NCBI RefSeq assembly: GCF_030272615.1
Contig: NC_081409.1
Coordinates: 476,628,573 to 476,692,572, forward strand
Origin: Cryptomeria japonica
Lineage: Eukaryota > Streptophyta > Pinopsida > Cupressales > Cupressaceae
Direction: 5' to 3'
Length of the DNA: 64,000 nt
The notes beneath the pieces are model-generated. The model was given only the letters and a program-made list of their open reading frames with translations. It did not search any database and was not told the DNA's origin. Shown here one piece after another: positions 13,101 to 23,452 of this stretch. Position numbers and translations under genes: made by a program. Each line of letters begins with the position of its first letter. Positions within the stretch are counted from its first letter, which is position 1.

Positions 13101-14323
13101 TCAAGGTATATCAAATGGATGTCAAATCTGCATTTCTTAATGGAATATTAGAAGAAGTTTTTATTGAACAACTTGAAGGATTTGTTGAAGACAATAATAA
13201 AGATTAGGTATGTAAATTGAACAAAGCTTTATATGGTTTGAAACAAGCACCTAGAGCATGGTATGAAAGATTGCACTCTTATTTGATTAAGATTGGTTTT
13301 ATAAGGACAAGTGAGAACAACAATATGTATATGAAGAATGATGAAAATGGAATACTAATCTCAGCCATATTTGTTGATGATATTATATTTTGTGGAAATG
13401 ACTCTTTATGCAAGAACTTTGGAAATGAAATGAGCAAATAATTTGAGATGTCATTAATCGGTGAGATAAAGTATTTTATAGGTTTACAGATACTGCAAAT
13501 GAAAAATGAGATTTTCATTACTCAATCCAAGTACATAAAGGAAATCTTGAAGAAATTTGGAATGGAGGATACAAAACCAGTAAGTACTCCTATGACTACC
13601 AACTATAAATTATCAAAGAATGATGAATCTGCATCTATTGATGAGACAATTTACCAATCCATGATTGGAAAACTTCAATATGTTGTTCACAGCAGACCAG
13701 ACATAGCACATGCAGTAGGTATAGTTGCAAGATTCTCTGCAGATCCTAAGGAAACACACATGATAGCAATCAAAAGAATATTTAGATACTTGAAAGGCAC
13801 TGACGATTATGGCTTAGTATATCAAAAAGGAAATGGTTTTGATTTAAAAGTTTATACTGATGCTGATTGGGCAGGCAACATTGATGACAGAAAAAGCACA
13901 AGTGGAGGAGCTTTCTTTTTAGGAGAAAGACTAGTGAGTTGGCTTAGCAAGAAACAAGGATGTGTTTCACAGTCAACAGCAGAAGCTGAGTATGTTGCTG
14001 CAGCATTGAATTGTACCAACATTGCATAAATCAAACAATTGTTGGAAGGTATAAATGAGAAAGTTACCGAGCTAGTAACTATATTCTGTGACAATACTAG
14101 TGCCATTAATATTTCAAAGAATCCTGTTATGCACTCTAAGACAAAGCACATCTCTATCAAATATCATTATCTTAGAGAAGAAGCTCAAGAGAACAAAGTG
14201 GTGTTGGAGTATGTTAGCACAAAGGAACAAGTTGCTGATATCTTCACCAAGCCACTACTAAGGGACACTTTTGAATATCTTAGAAGTAAGTTAGGGGTCC
14301 TACCGCTATCTTCTACTCGCTGA
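10142..14323 (+). pseudogene. Ty1/copia gag-pol polyprotein of element B, full length with 12 in-frame stops
   Basis: A single frame of about 1394 codons runs from ATG 10142 to TGA 14321 with internal stops at 10193, 10445, 11513, 11957, 12134, 12137, 12437, 12644, 12848, 13205, 13439 and 14027, and no net frameshift. Domains: gag helical region (residues ~20-230); zinc knuckle near residue 284 with the last Cys changed to Tyr; protease WIIDSGCSHHM near 384; integrase zinc region WHKRFCH...CQGC near 505-545; integrase core HTDLCGP near 570 and NGIAERRN near 672; reverse transcriptase [12 protein letters not shown] near 962, ALYGLKQAPRAWY near 1030 and the catalytic FVDD near 1077; RNase H TDADWAG near 1240 and STAEAEY near 1280; and the terminal KEQVADIFTKPL. 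The order protease-integrase-RT-RNase H defines Ty1/copia. Length is normal for the family. It cannot be translated as it stands. Confidence 0.95.
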
Positions 14324-14691
14324 CCAAGTTCGGTGAAAACATCAATCGAATGACTCTATCGAATATCTTTTGGGAGTTGATGCTGATTTTTACACTTTAG
14401 GATGTTTTCTAAAGGTGTACAGGAATTATTACAGGAATATTACAGGGAACAGGAATTGAAGACAAAATGCTCTGACCGAGACTGAATTGATACACAACAG
14501 CAGGAATTCACTTCATACAGGAAGTAATTATGTTTTAGTTCTTTACTTTTTGGCATTGTTGTCAAAGGGAGAGAAGACTAATATCAGGGGAGAAGACTAA
14601 GGAGAAGACTAATAAGAAGACTACAGATTGGAAAGAAAACTGAAGAAAATAGGAGAAGTCTTTTAAGGTCAAATCAATTGGTTTTTCCATC

Positions 14692-14709
14692 AATGCCAAA
14701 AGGGGAGAT
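14692..14709 (+). promoter_or_regulatory. Polypurine tract of copia element B
   Basis: It reads AATGCCAAAAGGGGAGAT-type sequence immediately before the LTR start TGTTGGCAAT. The purine run AAAAGGGGAGA is the priming candidate. Confidence 0.85.
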
Positions 14710-16256
14710 TGTTGGCAATATTGCATTATAACAGACAATGAAAGATTGTTGGCATTTCATAAGGATATTGAGAAGGTTGTTGATGATTATGGATATAACT
14801 GATTAAGGATGTTTACTGTCTTGATATTATTATTTTGTCATTGATGTCAAGAAATTGATTTTCTAATTCAGTATGATGTTAACATATCTTGAGAAGTATG
14901 ATTTAAAGAGTATAAAGATGTCGGTAAAAGACATGGGAAAGAATATGATGAATAAGGGGATGAATAAGGTATTCAATGGGCAACTAGTACCGAGTCAGAC
15001 AATGATGAGATCATGATGTTTTAGATTGTTTTAACATCATACATATGTTGTAAAATGTAAAAGTTAATACTATACTATGTTATCAAGCAAGGAACCTAGT
15101 CGGTAAACCCTAAGGAACCTAGTCGGTAAACCCTAAGGTTATCTCTATCGGTTAACGAAAGCGGAATGTCTACCGAGTGAAGTTTAGTATTCACCGAGTT
15201 GTTACCGAGTTGTAACTGAGCTTTAACAGAATGCATTAAATGGTTACATGCATTATTTAATGAAGGAAGTTGATGAGCTGGAATTGATTAAATGATTGGT
15301 GAGTCATGGATGAAGTTTGTTAATGAATCTAAGGCAATGGAAAGTCAGCATGAAGATATACAGCTCAGATTGAACTGCAATACCCTGGCACAAGTTCCAA
15401 GAAATATATGCAAGTTCCAAGGCGGGGTAAAACATTTTCAGATCAAAAGATTCATTGAACCTGGACAAGATCGAAGATCTGATGGCTATGATTGATCATG
15501 GGAAATGTGATCAAGGAGATTAAGCGGTTACCTAATTGTTTATAAATAGGAAATTGTTGATAAACAATATATGTGGGAAAGTGTATACACAGGGATGCTA
15601 CATAGTGATTACCAAGTACAGAAGCTTGAAGACCTATTTGAATAATAGAGTATAGAAGCCCAATAGATAGAAAGGATTAGTTCTATGTCTAGATTGTATT
15701 GAACAAATAGGAATCTGCTTTAGCATTTTAGATGTGAAGTTGCAGATAGATTTTATTACTGTTATTTTGTGAAAGTGACAGAAAATCTCTTAACCGAGTC
15801 GACTTAACAGTCTTATTTGTAAAACCCTCTAGCAAGGTGACATTCTGATTGAGTGTTTGAAATCCTTTAACAAGGTCACTTCTAACAAGGTGAAGATCTT
15901 AACAGATCTAAGGGAAATCCCTTAACCGGGTCACATCTAGCAATGTGTTTGTAATCTTTAACAGGATTTTCTTTTAACCGAGCATACTCTAGAAGAGTAT
16001 ATTTCTTAGTGGGTCCAAAATCCCATAGTGGTCTTTCCCTATTTGGGTTTCCACGTTAAATTTGGTGTTATGAGGTTTATTATGTTTATATGCTTTTGAG
16101 TTTGCATCTTTAACAATTTTGGTTATATTACTGAAATATATGTTACTGAGGTTGAATCTGATGTTTTTATGGATGATTAAGTTTGTATGATTCACCCCCC
16201 CCCTCTCATCTTGTTGGCTATTGAATCTGTACTTATATTAAGTATCAAAAATATCA
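14710..16256 (+). repeat. LTR C (3' LTR of copia element B, full length)
   Basis: It begins TGTTGGCAATATTGC after the PPT and ends near AAAAATATCA. It carries the tandem 23-bp repeat (15092-15114 and 15115-15137), the ACCGAG motifs, TTTGGGTTTCCATG and a C-run near 16195, as LTR A does. It abuts a truncated LTR of the same family with no spacer. Confidence 0.9.
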
Positions 16257-17321
16257 GTTTAGTATTTACTGAGTTGTTACCGAGTTGTAACTGAGCTATA
16301 ATAGAATGCATTAAATGTTTGCATGCTTTATTTAATGAAGGAAACTGATGAGTTGGAACTGATTGAATGATTGGTATGCCGTTAATATAATTTGTTAATG
16401 AATCTAAGGCAATGGAAAGTCGCCATGAAGATCTACAGTGCAGATTGAACCACAATACCTTGGCACAAGTTCCAAGAAATATATGCAAGTGGGTAAAACG
16501 TTTTCAAATCGAAAGATGCATTGAACCTGGACAAGATTGAAGATCTGATGGCTATGATTGATAATGGGAAATGTGATCAAGGAGATTAAGTTGTTACCTA
16601 ATTGTTTATAAATAAGAAACTATTGATAAATAATGTATGCAGGCAAGTGTATGCACAGGGATGCTACATAGTGATTACCGAGCACAGAAGCTTGAAGACA
16701 TATTTGAATAACAGTGTATAGAAGCCCAATAGATAGACAAGATTAGTTCTATGTCTAGATTGTATTGAACAAATAAGAATTTGCTTTAGAATTTTAGATG
16801 TGAAGTTGCAGATAGATTTTATTACTATTATTTTGTGAAAGTGACAGAAAATCTCTTAACCGAGTGGACTTAACAGTCTTATTTGTAAAACCCTCTAGCA
16901 AGGTGATATTCTGATTGAGTGTGTGAAATCCTTTAACAAGGTCACTTCTAACAAGGTGAAGATCCTAACAGATATAAAGGAAATCCCTTAACCGGGTCAC
17001 ATCTAGCAATGTGTTTGTAATCTTTAACAGGATTTTCTTTTAACCGAGCATACTCTAGAAGAGTATATTTCTTAGTGGGTCCGAAATCCCACAGTGGTTT
17101 TTCCCTATTTGGGTTTCCACGTTAAATCTGGTGTTATGAGGTTTCTGATGTTTATATGCTTTTGAGTTTGCATGTTTAACAGTTTTGGTTATATTACTGA
17201 AATATATGTTACCGAGGTTGAATCTAATGTTTTTATGAAAGATTAAGTTTGTATGATTCACCCCCCCCTCTCATCTTATTGGCTATTGGATTTTTACTTA
17301 CATTTAGTATCAGAACTATCA
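16257..17321 (+). repeat. LTR fragment D' (3' LTR of copia element A, 5'-truncated)
   Basis: It starts at an internal LTR position equivalent to 5686 in LTR A (GTTTAGTATTTAC) and runs to the normal end AACTATCA. The host sequence of the Ty3-like element follows at once. The fragment fits the right half of element A's 3' LTR after element B inserted into it. Confidence 0.85.
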
Positions 17322-17937
17322 GCATCTGCTGCTCAAAGTCACTGAATAGACTATCTACCTCTTCAACTTCACCTTCTATGGTACTTGGGGTCACTTCTTC
17401 CACTAAACTTCTATTGTGTACTGCTACACCATCTGCTTCTTCAACATCTTCCTCCTGGTGATTCTTATGCTCAGGGAAAGCTATCCTCACAACCAATCCT
17501 AGACTTCTTGTTATATGCCATGTAGGATCATCTTCTTCCCTCATAGAGTTCAAGGTAAAATTTATGCCATCCTTAGAGAATTGATAAACATTCCTATAAG
17601 CATCATACACAGTGCAATTGCCATATTGTCATGCTCTTCCCAAAATCAAATGGCAATCTCTCAAGGGGATAATATCACATTCCACCATCTCATAGTAAGG
17701 ACCAATATTGAAACAAACAACAAACTTCTCTAAAACATCAACCCAATAATCATCACTCAAACCAAATGCTCTGTAAGGTGATTCATGAGGAATCCTTTAT
17801 AGATTTAGCTTTTCCACCATTTCTATGGAGACTACATTGTCAAGAGAACCACTGTCAACTATAACCTTACATAGTTTACCCTTGCATTTGCACTTGGTTC
17901 TAAAAATGGCTTGTCTTGGATAATATCTACTCTCCAT
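17322..17937 (-). pseudogene. Retroviral-type aspartic protease ORF (Ty3/gypsy type), N-terminal part
   Basis: The first ATG after the PBS is at 17937. The protein opens with a short basic segment, then CKGKLCKVIVDSGSLDNVVS, which contains the D-S-G catalytic triad of retropepsin-like proteases. About 60-70 residues later comes D-C-H-L-I-L-G-R, the second conserved hydrophobic-G block of gypsy proteases. In-frame stops follow the first block (N-L-stop) and interrupt the second (G-R-A-stop-Q-Y). An acidic tail rich in E, D and V follows and runs into the copia insertion at 17321. Gag, which normally precedes this domain, is missing: there are only about 65 bp between PBS and ATG. In autonomous elements the protease matures Gag-Pol; here it is a decayed remnant. 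Confidence 0.8.
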
Positions 17938-18002
17938 GTTGTTAGGAACTCCTCTCTTCAACTCTCACAACTCACAACTAACTGCAAGTATTTACTTCCT
18001 TA

Positions 18003-18013
18003 CTCTAATACCA
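18003..18013 (-). promoter_or_regulatory. Primer binding site of the Ty3-like element
   Basis: The minus strand reads TGGTATTAGAG just inside the 5' LTR. This matches the initiator tRNA-Met primer class with one transition from TGGTATCAGAG. Confidence 0.75.
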
Positions 18014-18016
18014 CTA

Positions 18017-19793
18017 TGATAGGGAGATTGAGAGAGAAGCTACTCAAAGGTTCTTAAATGGTTTAAACAACCTCAAACGGTCCTCAAGGAAAAAAATTTT
18101 AAGTCCTCCTTCTGGTTGTGATTTCAATTTTTGATTTCTACTTACTCAACACCTCATACACCCCTCAACCAATCACCCAATAAGTTGTCATTCCTTCCTT
18201 TCTCAAGCTCTCATTACCTTGCTTAACTAGTCATTCCACTCCCAAACATACTCCTGGTCACCCTTTATATCCTCTGACTATAAATTTACCTCCTCCAATG
18301 TTCCAAGAAGGAGGTTTAAGGCTATTCATAGTTTTATTCATGGTTTGAAGGTTCAACCTTGCCTTGCTCTAGGTTACTCAAACCCACCAATGCTTGGATT
18401 AAGTCAACAATGGATTTTATCCTTCTACAAAGGATTTTCAATGGTTCTTACTGAGTTTTAAAATGACTTTCAACTAACTTAGCAAGTCTCCTTAACCTTA
18501 TTCAAATCGGGTTAAGCATTTTTTGTGAAATAGGCCCAAAAGGCTAGTAGCCCGTGGAGGGAAAATTGGCAATTTTTTGTTCACCCAACCCAACAATAGG
18601 CAATTCCTCCAACAATCTTAACTTTTTTGATGTTTTAGAGGTCTAAGCTAATATATTTTCATGGTTTAGGCCTCTGTCAATGCAAAATGAGGACTGTCCA
18701 CTATTTATGGCACTTTTGTAGGGTTTCAAGAGGGTTTTCAAGCTTTCTTTATTAAATACACTTCTCATTCACAAACCAAGGCCTAAAAATGACCATGGGT
18801 CTCTACCACACCTTGGACATCACTATTTGAACACTTTCCAATTGTCATTTTGCCAAACACTTAGCACACTAGCTGTTAAAGATGATAAAAATAGTCATTT
18901 TCACTGTTTTCTGTCTTTTCATTGTTATTTCTGCATAAAGGAGGATTAGAACTTCTAAAATGCCTGCACAAAAACATATATAAACCTTTTATCAACAATT
19001 TAACTATGCCTTGAACAATTATGGTGAAGTGTCCATGCATAGAAGGTTTCAAAAACAATCTTGGTGCCAAAGACCAATATATTTCACAAAACAAAGAGTT
19101 CGCTGCCCTTCACAAACAATGATACTTTATAATGCAAAATGAATAAATTTTGGTGCCCCAATCCCTTCAAAATGCTTCATGGGATAGGTTCAGACCTCTG
19201 TCCATGTCTTGTTTCAATATCTGGTGCTTAGAACCCAAATTTTGAGCATAAAGGAAGAATACTAGCCAAGTTAGACAACTTGCCCAATAAGTGCTCAAAC
19301 TCATCTTTTCCATCATGACTGATAGAAAAAACTTAAATTACAATATGTAAAAAAGTCCAAATTGGTCTCCAAGGTTCATTTTTTCTTGGTTACCCATGGA
19401 GACCAAGTGTTTCAACCCATTTTCTTCAAAACCCCAGTTCAGGGCAGCGAATTGGCAAAAACTAAAAGATTTTTTTTAATAAACCAAAACATAGTAAAAA
19501 CCCTAACACAAAGAATGAAAAAACATCATTAAATAGACCTACTACAATTCCTTGCTAAGCTTGTTACAAGGTTTTTAACACATTTTCACTATAATGCCAT
19601 TTTTGGCTTATAAAGGTACTATGGGCCAAAACTGGAAAGAAAACTTGAGAAAAACTATCTAAACACTTCTAAGATAAACCTAAACCATAATGAAACCTAA
19701 AACACACAATTGGACTCTTACAATAGTCCTTTATTCAATTCTTGATTCCATCAGGATTAAACAAGCCAAAATTGTGAAGGTGCTCCTGCACCA
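18017..19793 (-). repeat. 5' LTR of the Ty3-like element
   Basis: This is the partner of 2432-4552 and is shorter because of an internal deletion near 19515-19535. The PBS lies immediately left of it, at 18013-18003 on the minus strand, with a 3-bp spacer. The differences between the two LTRs show that the insertion is not recent. Confidence 0.88.
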
Positions 19794-19798
19794 ATTGA

Positions 19799-20517
19799 GA
19801 AGGAAAAAGGAGTAGGATGTCATTCACACTGCTATTGACACCCTTACTAGTCTGATCCTAGGTACCAACCTCCCTAGTATTGATTCCTCTCTGGCCAAAC
19901 TAAAACTTGTATGTACAGTTGTCGATGATCAGGTACAATGCCTGGAGGAAGTTGCTGAAGCTAATGCATAGAATAAGCATAAAAAGGCACTTAACAAACT
20001 GAATGAGCTCCTGTCTCAGCTTCAAAAAAAGAAGAAGGATATTAGAGATGCTATGGATGAGGGAAAACTACTGCTGAGAAAAATAAGCCAACCCCATCTA
20101 TTCTGTGATGATGTGCTTGCACAAAAGGATAAACTACAATCTGATTTGCAGACATACATAAGCAACTTTAAGACCCCGTATGATTCTTTCACCATATATG
20201 GGAAAACTATTCACCGGTATCAGCTTCAGTTTGCCAGAATAGAGTTGTATATTAGCAATAGGACAAGAGATTTGCAGGAACTTCAACTGGTTTTATTACC
20301 CAGAATGCAAATTCTTCAGAAGTGCTTTCTAAATCTAGAAGCTTTAACGGCAACCCAAGAGATGAGTACAATTGATGCCATGGAAGAATAGGTATCACAA
20401 ATGCAGATGGAAAGTGAGGTGGCTACCTCATTACTTGAGTCATGGTCATTATCCATGAAGACTTTTATGCAGGATTTTAAATCAGTTTTTTATAAGTTTC
20501 ACTCATTATTGTCATAA
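19799..20517 (+). pseudogene. Accessory retroelement ORF, C-terminal part
   Basis: This is the continuation of the ORF broken at 2431. Dropping the insert and one ATTGA copy keeps the frame through Q-E-R-L-E-A-L and onward. In-frame stops lie near 19815, near 19969 and at 20389; the last one, at 20515-20517, is a plausible natural end because non-coding sequence and PPT-like tracts follow. The sequence is helical and charged with regular leucines (for example LNKLNELLSQLQKKKKDI), so a coiled coil is likely. No catalytic motif is seen. The position directly before the PPT and 3' LTR, with no RNase H here, shows that it is an extra ORF downstream of pol or part of a non-autonomous element. Confidence 0.6.
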
Positions 20518-20708
20518 ATAATTATTTATTTTAAGGATAATGAGAAATAGGGGTTATTCTGCAGTACTTTGTCATTGTTGGCAAAGGGGGAGTAGTATCA
20601 AACTTTTGGTGAATGTTATGTATACTTTCATGTTATTTCTTTAAGGGAGCAGTATACATTGTATTTTCTACAAAAAGGGATAGTGTCTATGGTTAGGGGG
20701 AGTAATAG
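20518..20708 (+). promoter_or_regulatory. 3' untranslated region with repeated polypurine tracts
   Basis: Two purine tracts are visible: GGCAAAGGGGGAGTAGTA near 20581-20598 and a second, TTAGGGGGAGTAATAG, ending at 20708 directly before the LTR. The second is the better candidate for plus-strand priming because the LTR starts with TG at 20709. The upstream tract follows the phrase TTTGTCATTGTTGGCAAAG, which is common before copia 3' LTRs. Repeated PPT copies are a reported Sirevirus trait. Confidence 0.5.
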
Positions 20709-22021
20709 TGTAAACACCTTCTGTAAAACACCGATAGTCTAAAGACTATAATACATAATACCGGTTGGAACAATTACCGGTTGAGCATAACTCATACATA
20801 GGATAGTGTATATGGTCTAGATTTTGATGATGTTGTGATTGTCATTGATGGACACACACTTGTTTTATGATCACTTCCCTATGTAGGAGTTATGATCAAC
20901 CGATATTTGTTCCAGTCGGTATTATGTATTATAGTCTTTAGACTATCGGTGTTTTGCAGAAGGTGTTTACCGGTCGCAAACTAACTGAAGACCCAAAGCG
21001 GTATGAAGACCTCAAGCAGTTTGAGTATCCCAAAGTGGTATGAAGGAACAAAGCGGTAGTTAACATTTTTCCAGTCTTCATTTTGACAATGGGTAATTGG
21101 TAAAATGTATGAACCGGTATTACTCTGTGATGAGTTACCAACTGGTATTTCTGTGATGAGTTATCATCCACCGACACTTTGGTGGTGATTTTGTCCCATG
21201 TTACCAAATGTGTCTAGATGCACTAAACCTAGGAACTTGCAATGTAATCCTATTGGACCAACATAAAATCAAATTCCTTTATAAGGACATCATGTCTAGG
21301 GTTTTAATAGTTGATAGGGGTTTTAGCAGCGCATGAGGGTTTTGTATGTGCGATCATCGAAAAGAAGATTAGGTCTGTGTGAAGAAACAAAGTGTGGAGA
21401 TATTGAAGACTGAAGTAATGCTAAATGTGCATTAACAATGAGCTATCAAGGATCTAACCAAGCATACTGTGCTAGTATCTAGATCATCTACTTGTTGATT
21501 ACTCATATCTTTGACAAGTCTAAAATCTCTAACCGGGTAGGCCTAGCAAAGCCTTTGTAAATCCTCTAACAAGGTGGTTCACAACTGTGAATCTGAAATC
21601 ATCTCACAAGGTAGTCTTTAATAGGACTTATCTCCTAACATAGATCTAGATTCCTAACAGGATCTATTCTGGTCAAGAACATTGTACGACCTTAACCTGT
21701 CTAACCTTAACCGATCTGATTACTATTATGTAGATAGTTACTTGTGAGTTTCTGGTCACCATGGTTTTTTCCATTTGGGTTTCCATGTCAAAACCTCTTG
21801 TGTTATGGTGATTGTGCTCTTGTGGATGAATGCTTTATTTGTTGTTTGGTTTGCATTTGTCTTAACCGATTTGTTAGTAAATCTATTATACCAGTTAACT
21901 TCTAAATTGTTTAAGAGTTTAAGTTCATTAATTTTTGGTATACTAATTCACCCCCCCCCCTCTTAGTATTCATCATGTTGTTGTAGCGGAATATATATTA
22001 GGGGCTTATTAGCTCTCTACA
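20709..22021 (+). repeat. 3' LTR of the outermost plus-strand element
   Basis: It begins TGTAAACACC right after a PPT-like tract and probably ends at CTCTCTACA (TGTA...TACA termini). It contains the U5 phrase TTTGGGTTTCCATG near 21772 and a C-run near 21951, as in the other copia LTRs in this window. The first ~95 bp form one arm of a large inverted repeat. The partner LTR is outside the window, so the right end is placed by the terminal motif only; the TSD would be CCTAA. Confidence 0.5.
20710..20972. repeat. Large imperfect inverted repeat at the LTR terminus
   Basis: The left arm at about 20710-20805 is nearly the reverse complement of about 20878-20972, with a loop of about 70 bp. Matched blocks include ACACCGATAGTCTAAAGACT on the left and AGTCTTTAGACTATCGGTGT on the right. 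ACCGGT-type motifs occur in and next to both arms. The arm starts at the second base of the LTR. Confidence 0.75.
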
Positions 22022-22882
22022 CCTAAAGGTGAATTGTTGGATGATCCAATCAACAGTATACATCTTCATAAGTTTGTACTTAAGCATTTCAAAAACCCTA
22101 ATGCAAGGGGAAAAAATATTAAAAAATAAAAAAATCTTCAAAAATACAAAAAAATAAAAAAATCCTCAAAAATACAAAAAGAAATCAAAAAATCATCAAA
22201 AAAAGTACAAAAAAATTACAAAAAGTGCAATAAAAGCAAGTAGTGAAAACCTGGCAACAGGTGCTACTTGTGACAAACTAGCCTTTCCATCTATTTCAAT
22301 TCTAAATATTCTCATATCCATAACCATTGTATATAGTCATAATAAATGCCTTTATTCGCAACTTATCCATCACATATCATACCTACATAATAAATCCTAT
22401 CATGGCTTGTGAGCTTGTGCTTTCCTATGCCTATATCATAACCACTTCATTCATAATAAAATTTCAACCCTCTTTCCATTACGTACCTATACATTCTTCT
22501 TCTATTCCTAATAAGGTAATTCATTCTTATATTGGGGCCAAATCCTTGACTTGGTTATGGAATGGGATCTTTGAGTGCCACATTTGAGAGGATAACAATT
22601 TGGAATTTAATAAATAGATAACAAGTAGAAAGATAACATGTGTTTTAAACATTATCAAGATATAAATCATTGGATGATGAGTGTAATTAAACTAGGGAAA
22701 ATCAACTAGAATGATCAAACATAACATCAACAATCGACAATCACAACATACAAGTATATGTAGGGTTGTCTGTCTCCTCAGACCCAATCATGAATAGATT
22801 GTGTGATAGCTATGTGCTCCCAACACCATATCTATAACAACATAATCCCTAAAGCCAAGCTAGAAGCACCATCATATACGAC
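22022..22882 (+). other. Non-coding stretch with A-rich low-complexity repeat (internal sequence of a Ty3/Tat-like element)
   Basis: I see no gene. Positions about 22105-22235 are a degenerate repeat of A-runs separated by TCTTC, TCCTC, ATACA and similar short units. The rest is unremarkable. Such A-rich spacers are common between pol and the 3' LTR of plant Ty3 elements, which fits the downstream PPT and LTR. Confidence 0.4.
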
Positions 22883-23452
22883 CTAGTGTAAATCATGGTA
22901 TAAATGTGCTAACATACAAACCCCCCAGGCATATCGTGTCCTGTGTTGCATCATCTGCAATAGAATGTGACCCCAACCAACTGAAAGACCACGTGATATC
23001 CTATCTGGATAGATGAAACCTACAATCAAACCAGCCAAAATGGAAGAAAAAGGCTCATAATACATCAAAATTCCCTCCCATCGCACCTTGGAGCCATTAA
23101 TGCTATCATCACCAAATATTGTTCGCAAAGCTGTTGTACCACCCATCTCACGATGATCATACTGTACAAGCTCACCGATAATAGGGATGCAAAGAATCCT
23201 ATACACATCCTCTAACATCACAGTGATCTCTCCAATAGGAAGGTTAAAAGAGTTGTGGTCACTATCCCACCACTCTGTGAGTGTTATAAGTAACCCCCTA
23301 TTTGTCTTGATCTCAGGCATATACAAGAGGTGTCTCAATCTACAAGCATCTATATGCCAAATTGCCGCAATGTCTAAATTAGGAATCAAATGTCTCATAG
23401 AAGGGAATATCTCCCAACACTGGAGGACATCGAAATCCTCCTGATACATCAC
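22883..23452 (-). pseudogene. Plant mobile domain (PMD) ORF fragment, antisense to the host element
   Basis: This is a 189-residue open frame. It contains the hallmark W-W-D...F-N-L-P-I-G-E-I-T-V-x-L-E-D-V block of the plant mobile domain family (also called aminotransferase-like, related to Arabidopsis MAIL1/MAIN), followed by the expected aromatic and Trp-rich C-terminal stretch (RWEGILMYYEP, VGWGHILLQ). The fragment is short of a full domain and ends at a stop near 22883; upstream coding (above 23452) is not clear. It lies antisense to an element whose PPT and LTR at 24554-26055 are on the plus strand. Antisense accessory ORFs between pol and the 3' LTR, some with PMD similarity, are known in the Tat lineage of Ty3 elements. 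PMD function is poorly defined (gene silencing and genome stability in plants). Confidence 0.75.

Larger units (their letters stand above)
5255..17321 (+). mobile_element. Composite of two sister Ty1/copia elements (A and B), self-nested and partly deleted
   Basis: The order is LTR A (5255-6749), internal A (6750-9271), LTR fragment B' (9272-10077), PBS and internal B (10080-14709), full LTR C (14710-16256), LTR fragment D' (16257-17321). The outer ends are TGTTGGCAAT and AACTATCA, flanked by GCATT (5250-5254) and GCATC (17322-17326), so the whole block behaves as one insertion. The simplest history is that A inserted first, B inserted into A's 3' LTR, and a deletion then joined A's reverse transcriptase to the middle of B's 5' LTR. 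Confidence 0.85.
2432..19793 (-). mobile_element. Non-autonomous Ty3/gypsy-like element carrying only a protease domain, split by a copia cluster
   Basis: Both ends carry the same LTR (TGATAGGG...CTGCACCA on the plus strand) and are flanked by ATTGA (2427-2431 and 19794-19798). On the minus strand the order is 5' LTR, PBS TGGTATTAGAG (18013-18003), a protease-like ORF, unknown acidic sequence, PPT (4567-4553) and 3' LTR. With the 12-kb copia insert removed the internal region is only about 1.4 kb. No gag zinc knuckle, reverse transcriptase, RNase H or integrase was found. Confidence 0.85.
1..22021 (+). mobile_element. 3' part of a plus-strand LTR retrotransposon (probably Ty1/copia, Sirevirus-like), interrupted
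   Basis: The element enters from the left edge and ends with the LTR at 20709-22021. Outside the nested insert (2432-19793) it shows a long accessory ORF, a short untranslated stretch with two PPT-like tracts (near 20585 and 20695) and the LTR. Its LTR shares the U5 signature TTTGGGTTTCCATG and a long C-run before the 3' end with the copia LTRs at 5255-17321, which argues for Ty1/copia. A large ORF between pol and the LTR and repeated PPTs are known from Sireviruses, so that lineage is an inference. The pol region and the 5' LTR are outside the window. Confidence 0.6.
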
